This document shows, piece after piece, positions 9,114 through 16,712 of a DNA stretch of 64,000 nt. Within the stretch, counting starts at the first letter, position 1; the number at the start of each line of letters is the position of its first letter. A program made the translations under genes and the position numbers. Under the pieces are notes generated by a model that searched no databases, was not told the DNA's origin, and was given only the letters and a program-made list of their open reading frames with translations. Source of the stretch: Gammaproteobacteria bacterium (lineage in GTDB: Bacteria; Pseudomonadota; Gammaproteobacteria; DSM-19610); contig JAPHQV010000015.1 of the NCBI GenBank assembly GCA_026197075.1, positions 62,001-126,000 of the forward strand, read 5' to 3'.

Positions 9114-9872
9114 ATGGATCGTTCGTGCATGTTTGATCATGAATACGAGGCTATTCTCGCCGACACCGACGAAGCACGGCGCATCCATCACCAGATCCGA
9201 TACCAGGTCTTTTGCGAAGAGACCGGTTTCGAGGACGGACGCGCCTTCCCATCCAACGAGGAGTTTGACCAGTGGGACCGGCACGCCGTGCCCTTCATCG
9301 TACGCACACGCCAGACACAGGAATGGGTCGCCACCCTGCGCCTGATACTGCCCCGGGCGAGCCTGCCTTCCCAGCAATTATGCATGCTCGACCGCGGCGC
9401 AATCGCCAAGATCAAACCCCATGAGGTCGGCGAGATTTCCCGCCTGTGCGTGCTCCCCACCTTCCGGTGCCGTCGTCGCGCACCGGGAAGGCGGCGCAAC
9501 GGCGTGGTGAAGCACCAGCACGAGTCGGAAATCACCCTGGGCCTGTTGCGTGCCGCTGCGGCCTACAGCCGGCGTATGAATATTCGTTACTGGTATATGC
9601 TGACCACGGGTGGGCTCGCCCGGCTCATGAACCGCATGCATCTGCCCCTGCATCCCATCGGCAGTGGTATCGAGCATCGCGGCACACGCTATCCCTTCCT
9701 GGCCCATATCGAGAAAAGCCAGGCGCGCGCAGAGAATATTTCACCGGAGTTCGCACGACTGTTCAGCCATCCCAACCCCTATATACATTACAGCGCACTC
9801 CATGATGAAGGATCCGAACCGGAACCGGCCTGGGATGAACTGGAGGGGCTGCAACTGGGTTGCATCGCCTGA
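9114..9872 (+). CDS. PEP-CTERM/exosortase-associated acyltransferase (paralogue 2)
   Basis: A 252-residue GNAT-like N-acyltransferase, a paralogue of the protein at 7766-8506. Conserved blocks are RRIHHQIRYQVFCEETGFED (about 22-41), AFPSNEEFDQWD, and the shared GEISRL at about 105-110. A basic insert (RRRAPGRRR) follows GEISRL and is followed by a hydrophobic helix and the ITLGLLRAAA segment. The chosen ATG at 9114 has no strong Shine-Dalgarno. ATG 9129 (MFDHEYE) is equally possible and would fit the family start better. It is probably transcribed from the sigma-54 promoter at 8869. It ends 10 bp before the MITE-like element. Confidence 0.88.
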   Translation: MDRSCMFDHEYEAILADTDEARRIHHQIRYQVFCEETGFEDGRAFPSNEEFDQWDRHAVPFIVRTRQTQEWVATLRLILPRASLPSQQLCMLDRGAIAKIKPHEVGEISRLCVLPTFRCRRRAPGRRRNGVVKHQHESEITLGLLRAAAAYSRRMNIRYWYMLTTGGLARLMNRMHLPLHPIGSGIEHRGTRYPFLAHIEKSQARAENISPEFARLFSHPNPYIHYSALHDEGSEPEPAWDELEGLQLGCIA

Positions 9873-9881
9873 AACAGGCCT

Positions 9882-10097
9882 CTAGGAGCCTGTCGGACTT
9901 GAGACTGATCTCGGCAACTGCTCCATGCGTTGCTCTACCTCCTGCATCCATGCAGTCGTACTGCGCCGGCGGGAGAGCGGCTCAAATTTCCCTGATTTCT
10001 CGTTGCGTAGGATCACTATGCGCCTCGAAATCATGAAAATTTGTTCTCGCTCTCCCACCTTGCTCGCTACGATCGCTCAAGTCCGACAGGCTCCTAG
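9882..10097. mobile_element. MITE-like palindromic element, 216 bp
   Basis: It is bounded by a perfect 22-bp inverted repeat at 9882-9903 and 10076-10097, starting CTAGGAGCCTGTCGGACTTG. Inside is a second inverted pair, GGGAGAGCG at 9971-9979 and CGCTCTCCC at 10048-10056, followed by imperfectly matching inward sequence (CAAATTT...TGATTTC). Nearly the whole element could therefore fold back on itself. It holds no coding frame of meaningful size and no transposase, so mobilisation in trans is the likely origin. The right terminal CTAG supplies the TAG stop of the adjacent ABC ATPase. No target-site duplication is obvious in the flanks. Confidence 0.85.
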
Positions 10098-10771
10098 CGC
10101 AACATTCCGTCTTCGATCTGTACCACCCGATCCGCCATCTCCATCACCTTCGGGTCATGGGTGGAGAAAATGAAGGTGGTACCCTTTTCGCGGTTGATGG
10201 CATGCATCAACTCCAGGATGCTGGTACCGGTCTTGTGATCCAGATTGGCAGTGGGTTCGTCGGCCAGCACGATGGCCGGACGGGCAATCAGGGCCCGGGC
10301 GATGGCCACCCGCTGGCGCTGGCCACCGCTGAGCTGGTTGGGACGGTGGGTGGCGTAATCGCCGACCCCGACCAGTTCCAGGTAGCGCTGCACCCGGGCC
10401 CGGCGCCGGGCCTTGTCGAAGCGGAACTGGAGCAGTGGGTATTCGACATTCTCCGCGGCGGACAATACCGGCAACAGGTTGAAGGTCTGGAACACAAAGC
10501 CGATCTTCCTGGCCCGCAGGTCCGCCAGTTCGTCCGGGGTCTTGCCGGCCACATCCTCCCCATCGATGAGGATGTGGCCCGTACTGGGGCTGTCGATACA
10601 ACCGATGAGATTGAGTAAGGTGGATTTACCGCTGCCAGAAGGCCCGGCGATGGCCAGGAATTCGCCCTCCTCCACATCCAGGCTGGTTTCACGCAGGGCC
10701 TGTACGCGCTGTTCGCCGAGCGCATAATCCTTGCTAACGCCTCGCACCTCAACCACTGCTGCCATGATCAT
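10094..10771 (-). CDS. LolD/MacB-type ABC transporter ATPase
   Basis: A 225-residue cytoplasmic ATPase. The Walker A motif GPSGSGKST lies at about 41-49, the Q-loop is [14 protein letters not shown] at about 92-105, the signature is [15 protein letters not shown] at about 143-157, Walker B is [12 protein letters not shown] and the H-loop is FSTHD. The [17 protein letters not shown] phrase marks the MacB/LolD/FtsE branch that partners FtsX-type permeases. It should power the two permeases at 3770-6226, from which acyltransferase genes and a MITE-like element now separate it. It is divergent from the LolA-like gene, and its TAG stop lies within the MITE end. Length and C-terminus are normal for the family, so the insertion did not obviously truncate it. 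Confidence 0.92.
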   Translation of the reverse strand: MIMAAVVEVRGVSKDYALGEQRVQALRETSLDVEEGEFLAIAGPSGSGKSTLLNLIGCIDSPSTGHILIDGEDVAGKTPDELADLRARKIGFVFQTFNLLPVLSAAENVEYPLLQFRFDKARRRARVQRYLELVGVGDYATHRPNQLSGGQRQRVAIARALIARPAIVLADEPTANLDHKTGTSILELMHAINREKGTTFIFSTHDPKVMEMADRVVQIEDGMLR

Positions 10772-10900
10772 TCATTCATTAGTGTGAAGGGTTTCATGCT
10801 AATGGATCGAGGTAGTTTGCACAATCACACTGAAAATCCCGCCGCCCTGGCCGATAATGATTCCGAACGGTCCGGAAGACGGCATACATATGGAATACAC

Positions 10901-11650
10901 ATGAAAACGACTCCACTGCTGCAGATTTGTTGTCTCGCCCTCTCCCTTTGCGTATTCATTCCGGCCGGCGCGAAGGAAAACGTCGATGCCGCGCGCATCG
11001 TCGAGAATGCCGATCAGATCCGTTTCCCGGCCCAGGGCTTCCAGGTGGATGCCCGGGTCATCTCCATCACCGACGGCGTACGCAGCGTCCATCAATACCG
11101 CATCCTGTCCCAGAACAAGGACAACACCATCGTCATGACCACCGCTCCGGCATCGGAGCGGGGACAGACCATGCTGGTGAAGGGGCAGGACCTCTGGGTG
11201 TTCATGCCCAATGTCTCCCAGGCCGTGCGCCTTCCCCTGTCGCAACGGCTGACCGGCCAGGTGGCCAACGGCGACCTCGCCCGCGCCAATTTCAGCGGCG
11301 ACTACAATCCGGAACTGCTGCGCACGGAAACCATCGAGGGCAGGGACTACCACGTGCTGGAACTGACGGCCGTGAACCGTCGTGTCACCTATCACCGGGT
11401 AATGTACTGGGTGGAGAAGGACAGCCATCGTCCCTTCAAGGCGGAGTTCTATGCCTTGTCTGGCAACCTGATCAAGACCGCCCACTATCGTGATTATGTG
11501 ACCATGGCCGGGGTGGAACGCCCCTCGAAACTCTATATGCAGGACCCGCTCAAGAGCGGGTCACACTCGCTGATGGAGTACAGCAACATGCAGCTGCGGG
11601 ACCTGCCCGACCGTTTCTTCACCCACAACTACCTGCGTCGCCTGCAGTAG
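10901..11650 (+). CDS. LolA-like outer-membrane lipoprotein-sorting protein
   Basis: A 249-residue periplasmic carrier of the LolA/LolB-fold family (COG2834 type). ATG 10901 is preferred because a clean signal peptide follows (MKTTPLLQICCLALSLCV then IPAGAKE); the frame is also open upstream to 10784. The motif IVENADQIRFPAQGFQVDARV and the phrase LWVFMPNVSQAVRLPLSQRL are typical of the family that carries lipids or lipoproteins through the periplasm. It is divergent from the LolD-like ATPase, with about 130 bp between start codons. Together with the ATPase, two permeases and barrel it makes a complete inner-to-outer-membrane route, although the genes are scattered over 8 kb. Confidence 0.85.
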   Translation: MKTTPLLQICCLALSLCVFIPAGAKENVDAARIVENADQIRFPAQGFQVDARVISITDGVRSVHQYRILSQNKDNTIVMTTAPASERGQTMLVKGQDLWVFMPNVSQAVRLPLSQRLTGQVANGDLARANFSGDYNPELLRTETIEGRDYHVLELTAVNRRVTYHRVMYWVEKDSHRPFKAEFYALSGNLIKTAHYRDYVTMAGVERPSKLYMQDPLKSGSHSLMEYSNMQLRDLPDRFFTHNYLRRLQ

Positions 11651-11659
11651 AATCCCGCG

Positions 11660-11674
11660 CCGACAGGCTCCTAG
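11660..11674 (-). repeat. Solo MITE end fragment (right-type)
   Basis: CCGACAGGCTCCTAG is identical to the outer 15 bases of the right end of the 9882-10097 element. Bases 11671-11673 are the stop codon TAG of the minus-strand TPR gene. It lies between convergent genes only 20 bp apart. Confidence 0.8.
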
Positions 11675-14448
11675 CGGTTCAGTTCCCGCAGCAATTCCCG
11701 CGCCGATTCCGCGAGCACGAATTGCTGATGCTCCGCCAGGAGGTTCACCAGCTCCCGCCGTGCCGCCGCCGGCTGGCCATCGTGCTGCTGCCACAAGGCA
11801 TCCAGGTAGCGTGCCTCCGGGCCGCGATGGGTGCGGATCAGGAGTTCATCGATGAAGTCCCGCGCTTCCTTCCCCTTGTCCTGGGCCAGCAAGGCGCGCA
11901 CCAGGGTATCCAGCACGTAGGGATGATCCGGCAGTGCTTCCTGGGCGCGTCGGGCATGGGCCTCCGCGCCCAGGGGATCCTCTTCCATCAGCAGGTGAGC
12001 CAGGTTGTTGAGTGCCAGCACCTGTCCGGGCGCCAGCGCGATGATCCGGCGATAGAGCTCCATGGCCTGCCGGCGCTCATCCTGTAGCAGGGCGTAATTG
12101 GCCCGCGCAAGCAGCAGATGAATATCGTCGGGATGTTCGACCGCCCAGTCCTCCAGGACGTCCACGGCCGCTTCCCGTTCACCGGCACTCCATTTCACCC
12201 CGGCCAGCTCCACCACCAGGGCGGTGGACGGTGCACGGGCCAGGGCTTCGCCATAGGCCCGGGCCGCTCGCTCAGGCTGGTTCCGGGCCATGGCGAGGGT
12301 ACCTTCCAGTACATGGGTGCGCGGATGATCCCCCAGGTCTTCCTTCAGGGATTGCAACACCCGCTCGGCCTCGACGAGATTCCGCTCCTGGACCAGGACA
12401 TGTCCCCACTCCAACCTGGCCTCGATATGACCGGGTTCCACTTCCAGGGCCCGGGCAAGCTGGCGTTTCACGCAATCACGGTCATCGGTGCGGTCACACA
12501 CCAGCGCCAGCCAGTAGTATCCCTGTCCGTGCTCCGGCACAACATCCACCAGGGCCGTGAATTCCGCCCGCGCACCGGGCCAGTTCTGGAGGGCCAGATA
12601 GGACTCGCCGACCACGGCCAGCAGGCCGGGGTTGCGGCCATGATGCTCGCGCAGTGGCAACAACAGGGTCAGCGCGCGTTCCGGTTGGCCCTTGCGTAAA
12701 TGATGGCGGGCCAGTTGGACGGAAAAATCGACCTTCCCGGGATGGGCCATGATGGCCCTGTTCAGGGTTTCCACCAGTCCCTCCTCATTGCCCGCGCGGG
12801 ATTCCAGCAAGGCCAGGTACTGGAGGGTGGGAGCATGCTCCGGGTGGGCCTTGAGGGTGTTTCCGTAATAGTCGCGGGCCGCGGCGTAATCCTTGTCCTC
12901 CATGGCCAGAACCGCCAGGCGGTGATTGGCCGCCGGGTCGCCAGGATCCAGGGTCAACGCAGCCTCGAAGGACGTCCGTGCCCCGTCCCGGTCGGCAAGA
13001 CCCAGCTGGCCCATACCCTTGAGTACCAGGGGCATGGGGGCCTCGGGATACCGCTTCGCAAACGCCTCGGCTGCCGCCACCGCCTCGCCAAAGGCACCCT
13101 GATGCAGGTGGGCCATGACCAGAATGATATCCGTCTGCGCCAACTCCGGGGAACTGGCGAGGATGTCTTCCAGCACGCGCACCCCGGCATCATAGTCACC
13201 GCCGAGCAGCATACCCAGTCCCAGCTGGGCCTGCATTTGCGGGGAATCGGGATGCAGCTCGGCGAGCTTGCGCAAATGCTCCATGGCCTCGTCGGTGCGT
13301 CCCAGCTGCATCAGGGAAGAAGCCAGCAGCAGCAAGGCACGGGTATTCTCAGGGTCACGGGCCAGGATGGGTTCCACCAGCTGCACCGCGCTATCCGCCT
13401 CGCCCCGCTGCAGGCGTGCCGTCGCCAGCAGGATGCGGCCGGGAACATAGTTGGGATTGCGGGCAAAGGCACGCGCCAGATACTGTTCCGCCTGCTGGGT
13501 ATTGCCGGCGCCCAGGTTGGCCAAGCCAAACTGCAGCACCGCATCCCGGTAGTCTTCCACCTTGCCGAGCAGGCTTTCGAAGTGAGCCCGGGCATTGCCG
13601 TAGCGCTGTTCCTGCAGGGCGAGAATCCCCTCGGCATAGTCCAGGGCCGGGTGACGCTCATTGAGCTTGCGCATCCGGTCTATATCCTGGCGTGCCTCGT
13701 CGAAGCGTCGCAGGTAGCTCAGCAGAACGGCACGTTTTTCCAGGTTGCCCAGTTGGTCACGGCGCGCACCCAAGGCCTTGCCATAGTGCTCCACCGCCGC
13801 TTCCAGATCCCTCTGGTAATGGGCGAGATCGCCGCGCAGGCTCCAGGCGGCACTGTCATCCTCTTCCAGGCGCAACGCCTCTTCCAGCAGTTGTTCCGCG
13901 CGGGAAAACTCCCGACGCACGGTGGCCACCAGGGCCTGCCCCACCAGGGGCGCCGCGGTGGCCGGGGAAAGGTCGCGGGCCCGGGCGAAGCTTTGCTCAG
14001 CCTCGCGCACCATGCCGCGACGCATATAGGCCTCACCCTGGATACCCAAGACCTCCGCCCATTGCAAATCCGTAAGCGTGGGTGGCCGCTGCACGGCAAT
14101 CACCTCATCGAATTTGCGCTGCTGATACCAGGCGCGGGCAAGCGATACCTGCAAGGCCTCCAGCGGTACGCCCAGTTGCCGGGCGTGCTGTAATTCCTTC
14201 TCGGCACTGGCCCCATCGCCGGCATCGAGATACAGCTCGCCCAGCAGCAAGCGGGCATCGGCATTATCGGGATTCTTCGCCAGGGCGTTCTTGAGCTCGA
14301 TCACCGCCGCGCGCAGTTTCCCCTGCTCCACCTGCTCACGGGCCCGGTATACATATTCCACATCACTGAGCGATTGGCCCACATCGCAGGCCGACAGCCA
14401 GACTGCCAGCGGCATCACCAGCACCAGTTTCAAGCATCGAGACTTCAT
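11671..14448 (-). CDS. prsT: PrsT-like TPR lipoprotein of the PEP-CTERM system (paralogue 1)
   Basis: A 925-residue periplasmic or outer-membrane lipoprotein. The signal peptide ends in the lipobox LSAC (Cys about 20). About 20 tandem TPR units follow from residue 33 to the C-terminus. The opening phrase AAVIELKNALAKNPDNADAR and then GASAEKELQHARQLGVP identifies the PrsT/TIGR02917 family of exosortase loci, a likely scaffold for polysaccharide or PEP-CTERM protein assembly at the envelope. A second full-length paralogue lies at 17588-20350. The stop codon comes from a solo repeat end, and the last TPR still looks complete. The gene has its own upstream spacer of 130 bp. Confidence 0.88.
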   Translation of the reverse strand: MKSRCLKLVLVMPLAVWLSACDVGQSLSDVEYVYRAREQVEQGKLRAAVIELKNALAKNPDNADARLLLGELYLDAGDGASAEKELQHARQLGVPLEALQVSLARAWYQQRKFDEVIAVQRPPTLTDLQWAEVLGIQGEAYMRRGMVREAEQSFARARDLSPATAAPLVGQALVATVRREFSRAEQLLEEALRLEEDDSAAWSLRGDLAHYQRDLEAAVEHYGKALGARRDQLGNLEKRAVLLSYLRRFDEARQDIDRMRKLNERHPALDYAEGILALQEQRYGNARAHFESLLGKVEDYRDAVLQFGLANLGAGNTQQAEQYLARAFARNPNYVPGRILLATARLQRGEADSAVQLVEPILARDPENTRALLLLASSLMQLGRTDEAMEHLRKLAELHPDSPQMQAQLGLGMLLGGDYDAGVRVLEDILASSPELAQTDIILVMAHLHQGAFGEAVAAAEAFAKRYPEAPMPLVLKGMGQLGLADRDGARTSFEAALTLDPGDPAANHRLAVLAMEDKDYAAARDYYGNTLKAHPEHAPTLQYLALLESRAGNEEGLVETLNRAIMAHPGKVDFSVQLARHHLRKGQPERALTLLLPLREHHGRNPGLLAVVGESYLALQNWPGARAEFTALVDVVPEHGQGYYWLALVCDRTDDRDCVKRQLARALEVEPGHIEARLEWGHVLVQERNLVEAERVLQSLKEDLGDHPRTHVLEGTLAMARNQPERAARAYGEALARAPSTALVVELAGVKWSAGEREAAVDVLEDWAVEHPDDIHLLLARANYALLQDERRQAMELYRRIIALAPGQVLALNNLAHLLMEEDPLGAEAHARRAQEALPDHPYVLDTLVRALLAQDKGKEARDFIDELLIRTHRGPEARYLDALWQQHDGQPAAARRELVNLLAEHQQFVLAESARELLRELNR

Positions 14449-14578
14449 AATCCTGTGTTCCCCCGGTTCGACAGCGTGAACGAAACACCGGCTGGTATCC
14501 GTTCACATGAACAAAGCATGATTGTTGTGTTTATGGATCCGTTATGGTGTTTACCACGCGCCTCCGTGCAGGTTCCGG

Positions 14579-15460
14579 TTATCGGAAAACATCATTTCCC
14601 AGCCCCCCCAGACGGAAGAAGATACGCATGTCATCCAGGTCGCGCCGAAAGCGGGGATGAATGCGGGTGCGCATCTCCCGCAGGGCCTCGACCTTCTCCC
14701 CGGGCAGGGTCCTGTCAGCCGTTTTTACAGCCATCAACAGGGGCACCTTGAAGGTACTGACCACCTCGACCCCGGCCGGCAACCGTTCGCGCACCAGGGC
14801 CTGGAATTCCTCCAGCAGGAAGGCCGCCCGCAAGGAACGCTCGTAGTCCAGCAACAACTGGTGAGGATCCCGGTCGCGGTTCATGTAGGCAAAAAATATA
14901 ACAGAATTCAGTGACTTGAGCCTGGTAAAATCGGCCAGGTAGAGGGCCCCGCCAGGACTCAGCACGCGGCCGATCTCGCTGAAGCACTGCTCCAGGTGCG
15001 CCAGGGTCGGCAGGTGGTGCAGGGATACGGTGCTGATCACTCCATCCACGGATTGATCTTCAAAATCAGCTAGTTTCGTGATATCCCCCACCTGGAAACG
15101 GACATTACCCACCCCACTCCGGTCCACATGGGCACGGGCCTGGTCGAGCATGGTGGCGGACATGTCGATGCCGATGAAGTCGATCTCGGGGTTCAGGGCG
15201 GCGATCTGCACCAGCTGGGTGGCGGGCCCACAGCCCAGGTCAATCACCCGGCGGCAGCCCTGCAGCACCTGCGAGGCGCGGGCCGTGTGAAACAGGTAGG
15301 AGGCAGCCAGGGTGCTATCATTGCGGCCGGTTTCCGTGAAGGCGGCCACCTGGTCGGCATCCTCCATGATGGCATCGGGCTCCGTTTCACGCGGCAGTGT
15401 CCGGGCACTGAACAGCTCCCTTAGAAAGGTGGGGGCCAGGGACAAGCGTGGTAAATCCAT
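14579..15460 (-). CDS. Class I SAM-dependent methyltransferase
   Basis: A 293-residue cytosolic Rossmann methyltransferase. Motif I is VIDLGCGPATQ at about 78-88, motif II acidic loop FIGIDMSATML at about 100-110, then VRFQVGDITKL and the post-motif DGVISTVSLHHLP. The N-terminal 60 residues include a segment (EPDAIMEDADQVAAFTETGR) seen in methyltransferases of lipid or natural-product type. The C-terminal third is probably the substrate cap. The substrate is not evident. Being between prsT and a PEP-CTERM gene suggests a link to the exosortase-dependent polymer, but this is context only. Confidence 0.8.
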   Translation of the reverse strand: MDLPRLSLAPTFLRELFSARTLPRETEPDAIMEDADQVAAFTETGRNDSTLAASYLFHTARASQVLQGCRRVIDLGCGPATQLVQIAALNPEIDFIGIDMSATMLDQARAHVDRSGVGNVRFQVGDITKLADFEDQSVDGVISTVSLHHLPTLAHLEQCFSEIGRVLSPGGALYLADFTRLKSLNSVIFFAYMNRDRDPHQLLLDYERSLRAAFLLEEFQALVRERLPAGVEVVSTFKVPLLMAVKTADRTLPGEKVEALREMRTRIHPRFRRDLDDMRIFFRLGGLGNDVFR

Positions 15461-15471
15461 CTTCAGACCTC

Positions 15472-15491
15472 CAAGTCCGACAGGTTCCTAG
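15472..15491 (-). repeat. Solo MITE end (right-type)
   Basis: CAAGTCCGACAGGTTCCTAG matches the right end of the 9882-10097 element with one mismatch over 20 bases. It lies 12 bp upstream of the methyltransferase start codon, in its leader. Confidence 0.8.
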
Positions 15492-15577
15492 CCTATAGGA
15501 TTGATACCAATTGTCCAGCACCCACCAGCGTGGGTGCCGGCGTGGGCGGCCAGGAAAGGGGCCAGTGGCAAAATCCT

Positions 15578-15594
15578 TGTCAATGAATTTTACA
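15578..15594. promoter_or_regulatory. Inverted-repeat upstream motif (candidate PrsR site)
   Basis: TGTCAA-TGAAT-TTTACA is a 17-bp inverted repeat centred about 90 bp upstream of the sigma-54 promoter of the PEP-CTERM gene. The 14 bases TGAATTTTACAGTC (15584-15597) recur exactly at 30994-31007 before the second PEP-CTERM gene, which argues for a shared regulator. PrsR, an NtrC-type activator for this system, is the natural candidate. Confidence 0.6.
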
Positions 15595-15668
15595 GTCACC
15601 GATCCCAAACTCCCCCGCGGGCGGGTAATTCAAAGATATAACAATATTTTTCATATAGTTGCATATTC

Positions 15669-15684
15669 TGGCACGATGACTGCA
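15669..15684 (+). promoter_or_regulatory. Sigma-54 (-24/-12) promoter of PEP-CTERM gene 1
   Basis: TGGCACGATGACTGCA matches 15 of 16 positions of TGGCACGnnnnTTGCA with correct spacing. The predicted start is near 15695, giving an 85-nt leader to the ATG at 15780, which has AAGGGAGAG just upstream. Confidence 0.85.
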
Positions 15685-15779
15685 TTCCTTCGGGCAAGAC
15701 GGTGAAAGCAGCACCCGGGGCAGACCGACGGCTTCACCAGTTCGAAATTTCGATCATCCAGGTAACAAGGGAGAGCAAA

Positions 15780-16643
15780 ATGAAAAAGACACTGCTTGCA
15801 GCAGCATTATTGGCGGTCGGGGGAAGTGCTACAGCGGCTCCCTTCTACATGGACATCGGCAGCAACTTCGACGGCCAGATCGCGCCGGCCGGCGACAAGG
15901 TGTGCGACACCTGCACCTCCGTTAAGGATGAACTCACCTTCGCATACGATTCCACCACCACCATCATCGACAACGACATCAGCGGCACCATCAACGCTGG
16001 CGACACCATCATCACCGATGGCGGCCTGGCCGTGGGCGGTCTGGCCACCAACCAGGTCACCGGCTTCCTGCCCGCCGAAGTCTTCGGTGCCAACAGCGAC
16101 AATGGCTATGGCAGCAGCAACGACTGGGTGATGAGCTTCTCGATCACCGGCTTGGCTGGCGTGGTAACCGGCGTGAGCGGTGGCGTGCCCCAGTTCGCCT
16201 ATGGCCCCGGCCTGATCGAATTGTTCGTGACCTTTGATGGCTTGAGCTTCAATAACTTCATGGACATCAACGTCACCGGCGGCGGCGCCACCGGCGTGAG
16301 CACCATCCTTACCGGTACCGCCGACTTCACCGCCGTGGATGCCGGCTTCAACGACCTGTTCCACTCCGGCACCTACGACTGCCTGGGTGACGACAGCTTC
16401 TTCGGTATCTGGAGCAACTGTGGCCAAGGCGCCGGTGAAATGTTGACCATCAACTTCTTCGCCAGCTTCGACACCAACATCTTCGTCAGCGATTTCACTG
16501 ACAACGGTGACGGTACCTTCTCGCTGACCTCCAACCACGATGGCAGCGCCACGTTCGCAGTGCCCGAGCCGAGCACCCTGGCCCTGCTGGGCGGTTCCAT
16601 GCTCCTGCTGGGTGGAATGGCCCGCCGCAACAAGAAGTCCTGA
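15780..16643 (+). CDS. PEP-CTERM sorting-domain protein (substrate 1)
   Basis: A 287-residue secreted protein. ATG 15780 is chosen over the frame opening at 15702 because it follows AAGGGAGAG and begins a clean signal peptide, MKKTLLAAALLAVGGSATAA. The mature part is rich in Gly, Asp, Asn, Thr and Ser and resembles no enzyme I know. It has paired cysteines near the start (CDTC) and two further ones around 201-217. The C-terminus is a canonical PEP-CTERM signal: VPEPSTLALLGGSMLLLGG, then the basic tail RRNKKS. Exosortase XrtA would cleave near the PEP motif. A sigma-54 promoter and a strong terminator flank it, so it is monocistronic and a likely PrsR target. Confidence 0.92.
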   Translation: MKKTLLAAALLAVGGSATAAPFYMDIGSNFDGQIAPAGDKVCDTCTSVKDELTFAYDSTTTIIDNDISGTINAGDTIITDGGLAVGGLATNQVTGFLPAEVFGANSDNGYGSSNDWVMSFSITGLAGVVTGVSGGVPQFAYGPGLIELFVTFDGLSFNNFMDINVTGGGATGVSTILTGTADFTAVDAGFNDLFHSGTYDCLGDDSFFGIWSNCGQGAGEMLTINFFASFDTNIFVSDFTDNGDGTFSLTSNHDGSATFAVPEPSTLALLGGSMLLLGGMARRNKKS

Positions 16644-16673
16644 AGTCCGGACTGACACACGTAGTACCCGAAA

Positions 16674-16700
16674 CGGGCACCGAAAGGTGCCCGTTTTTTT
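16674..16700 (+). terminator. Rho-independent terminator of PEP-CTERM gene 1
   Basis: CGGGCACC-GAAA-GGTGCCCG stem-loop followed by seven T residues, 30 bp after the stop codon. It separates this gene from the convergent ThiF-like gene. Confidence 0.9.
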
Positions 16701-16712
16701 ATGCCTGTCGTA

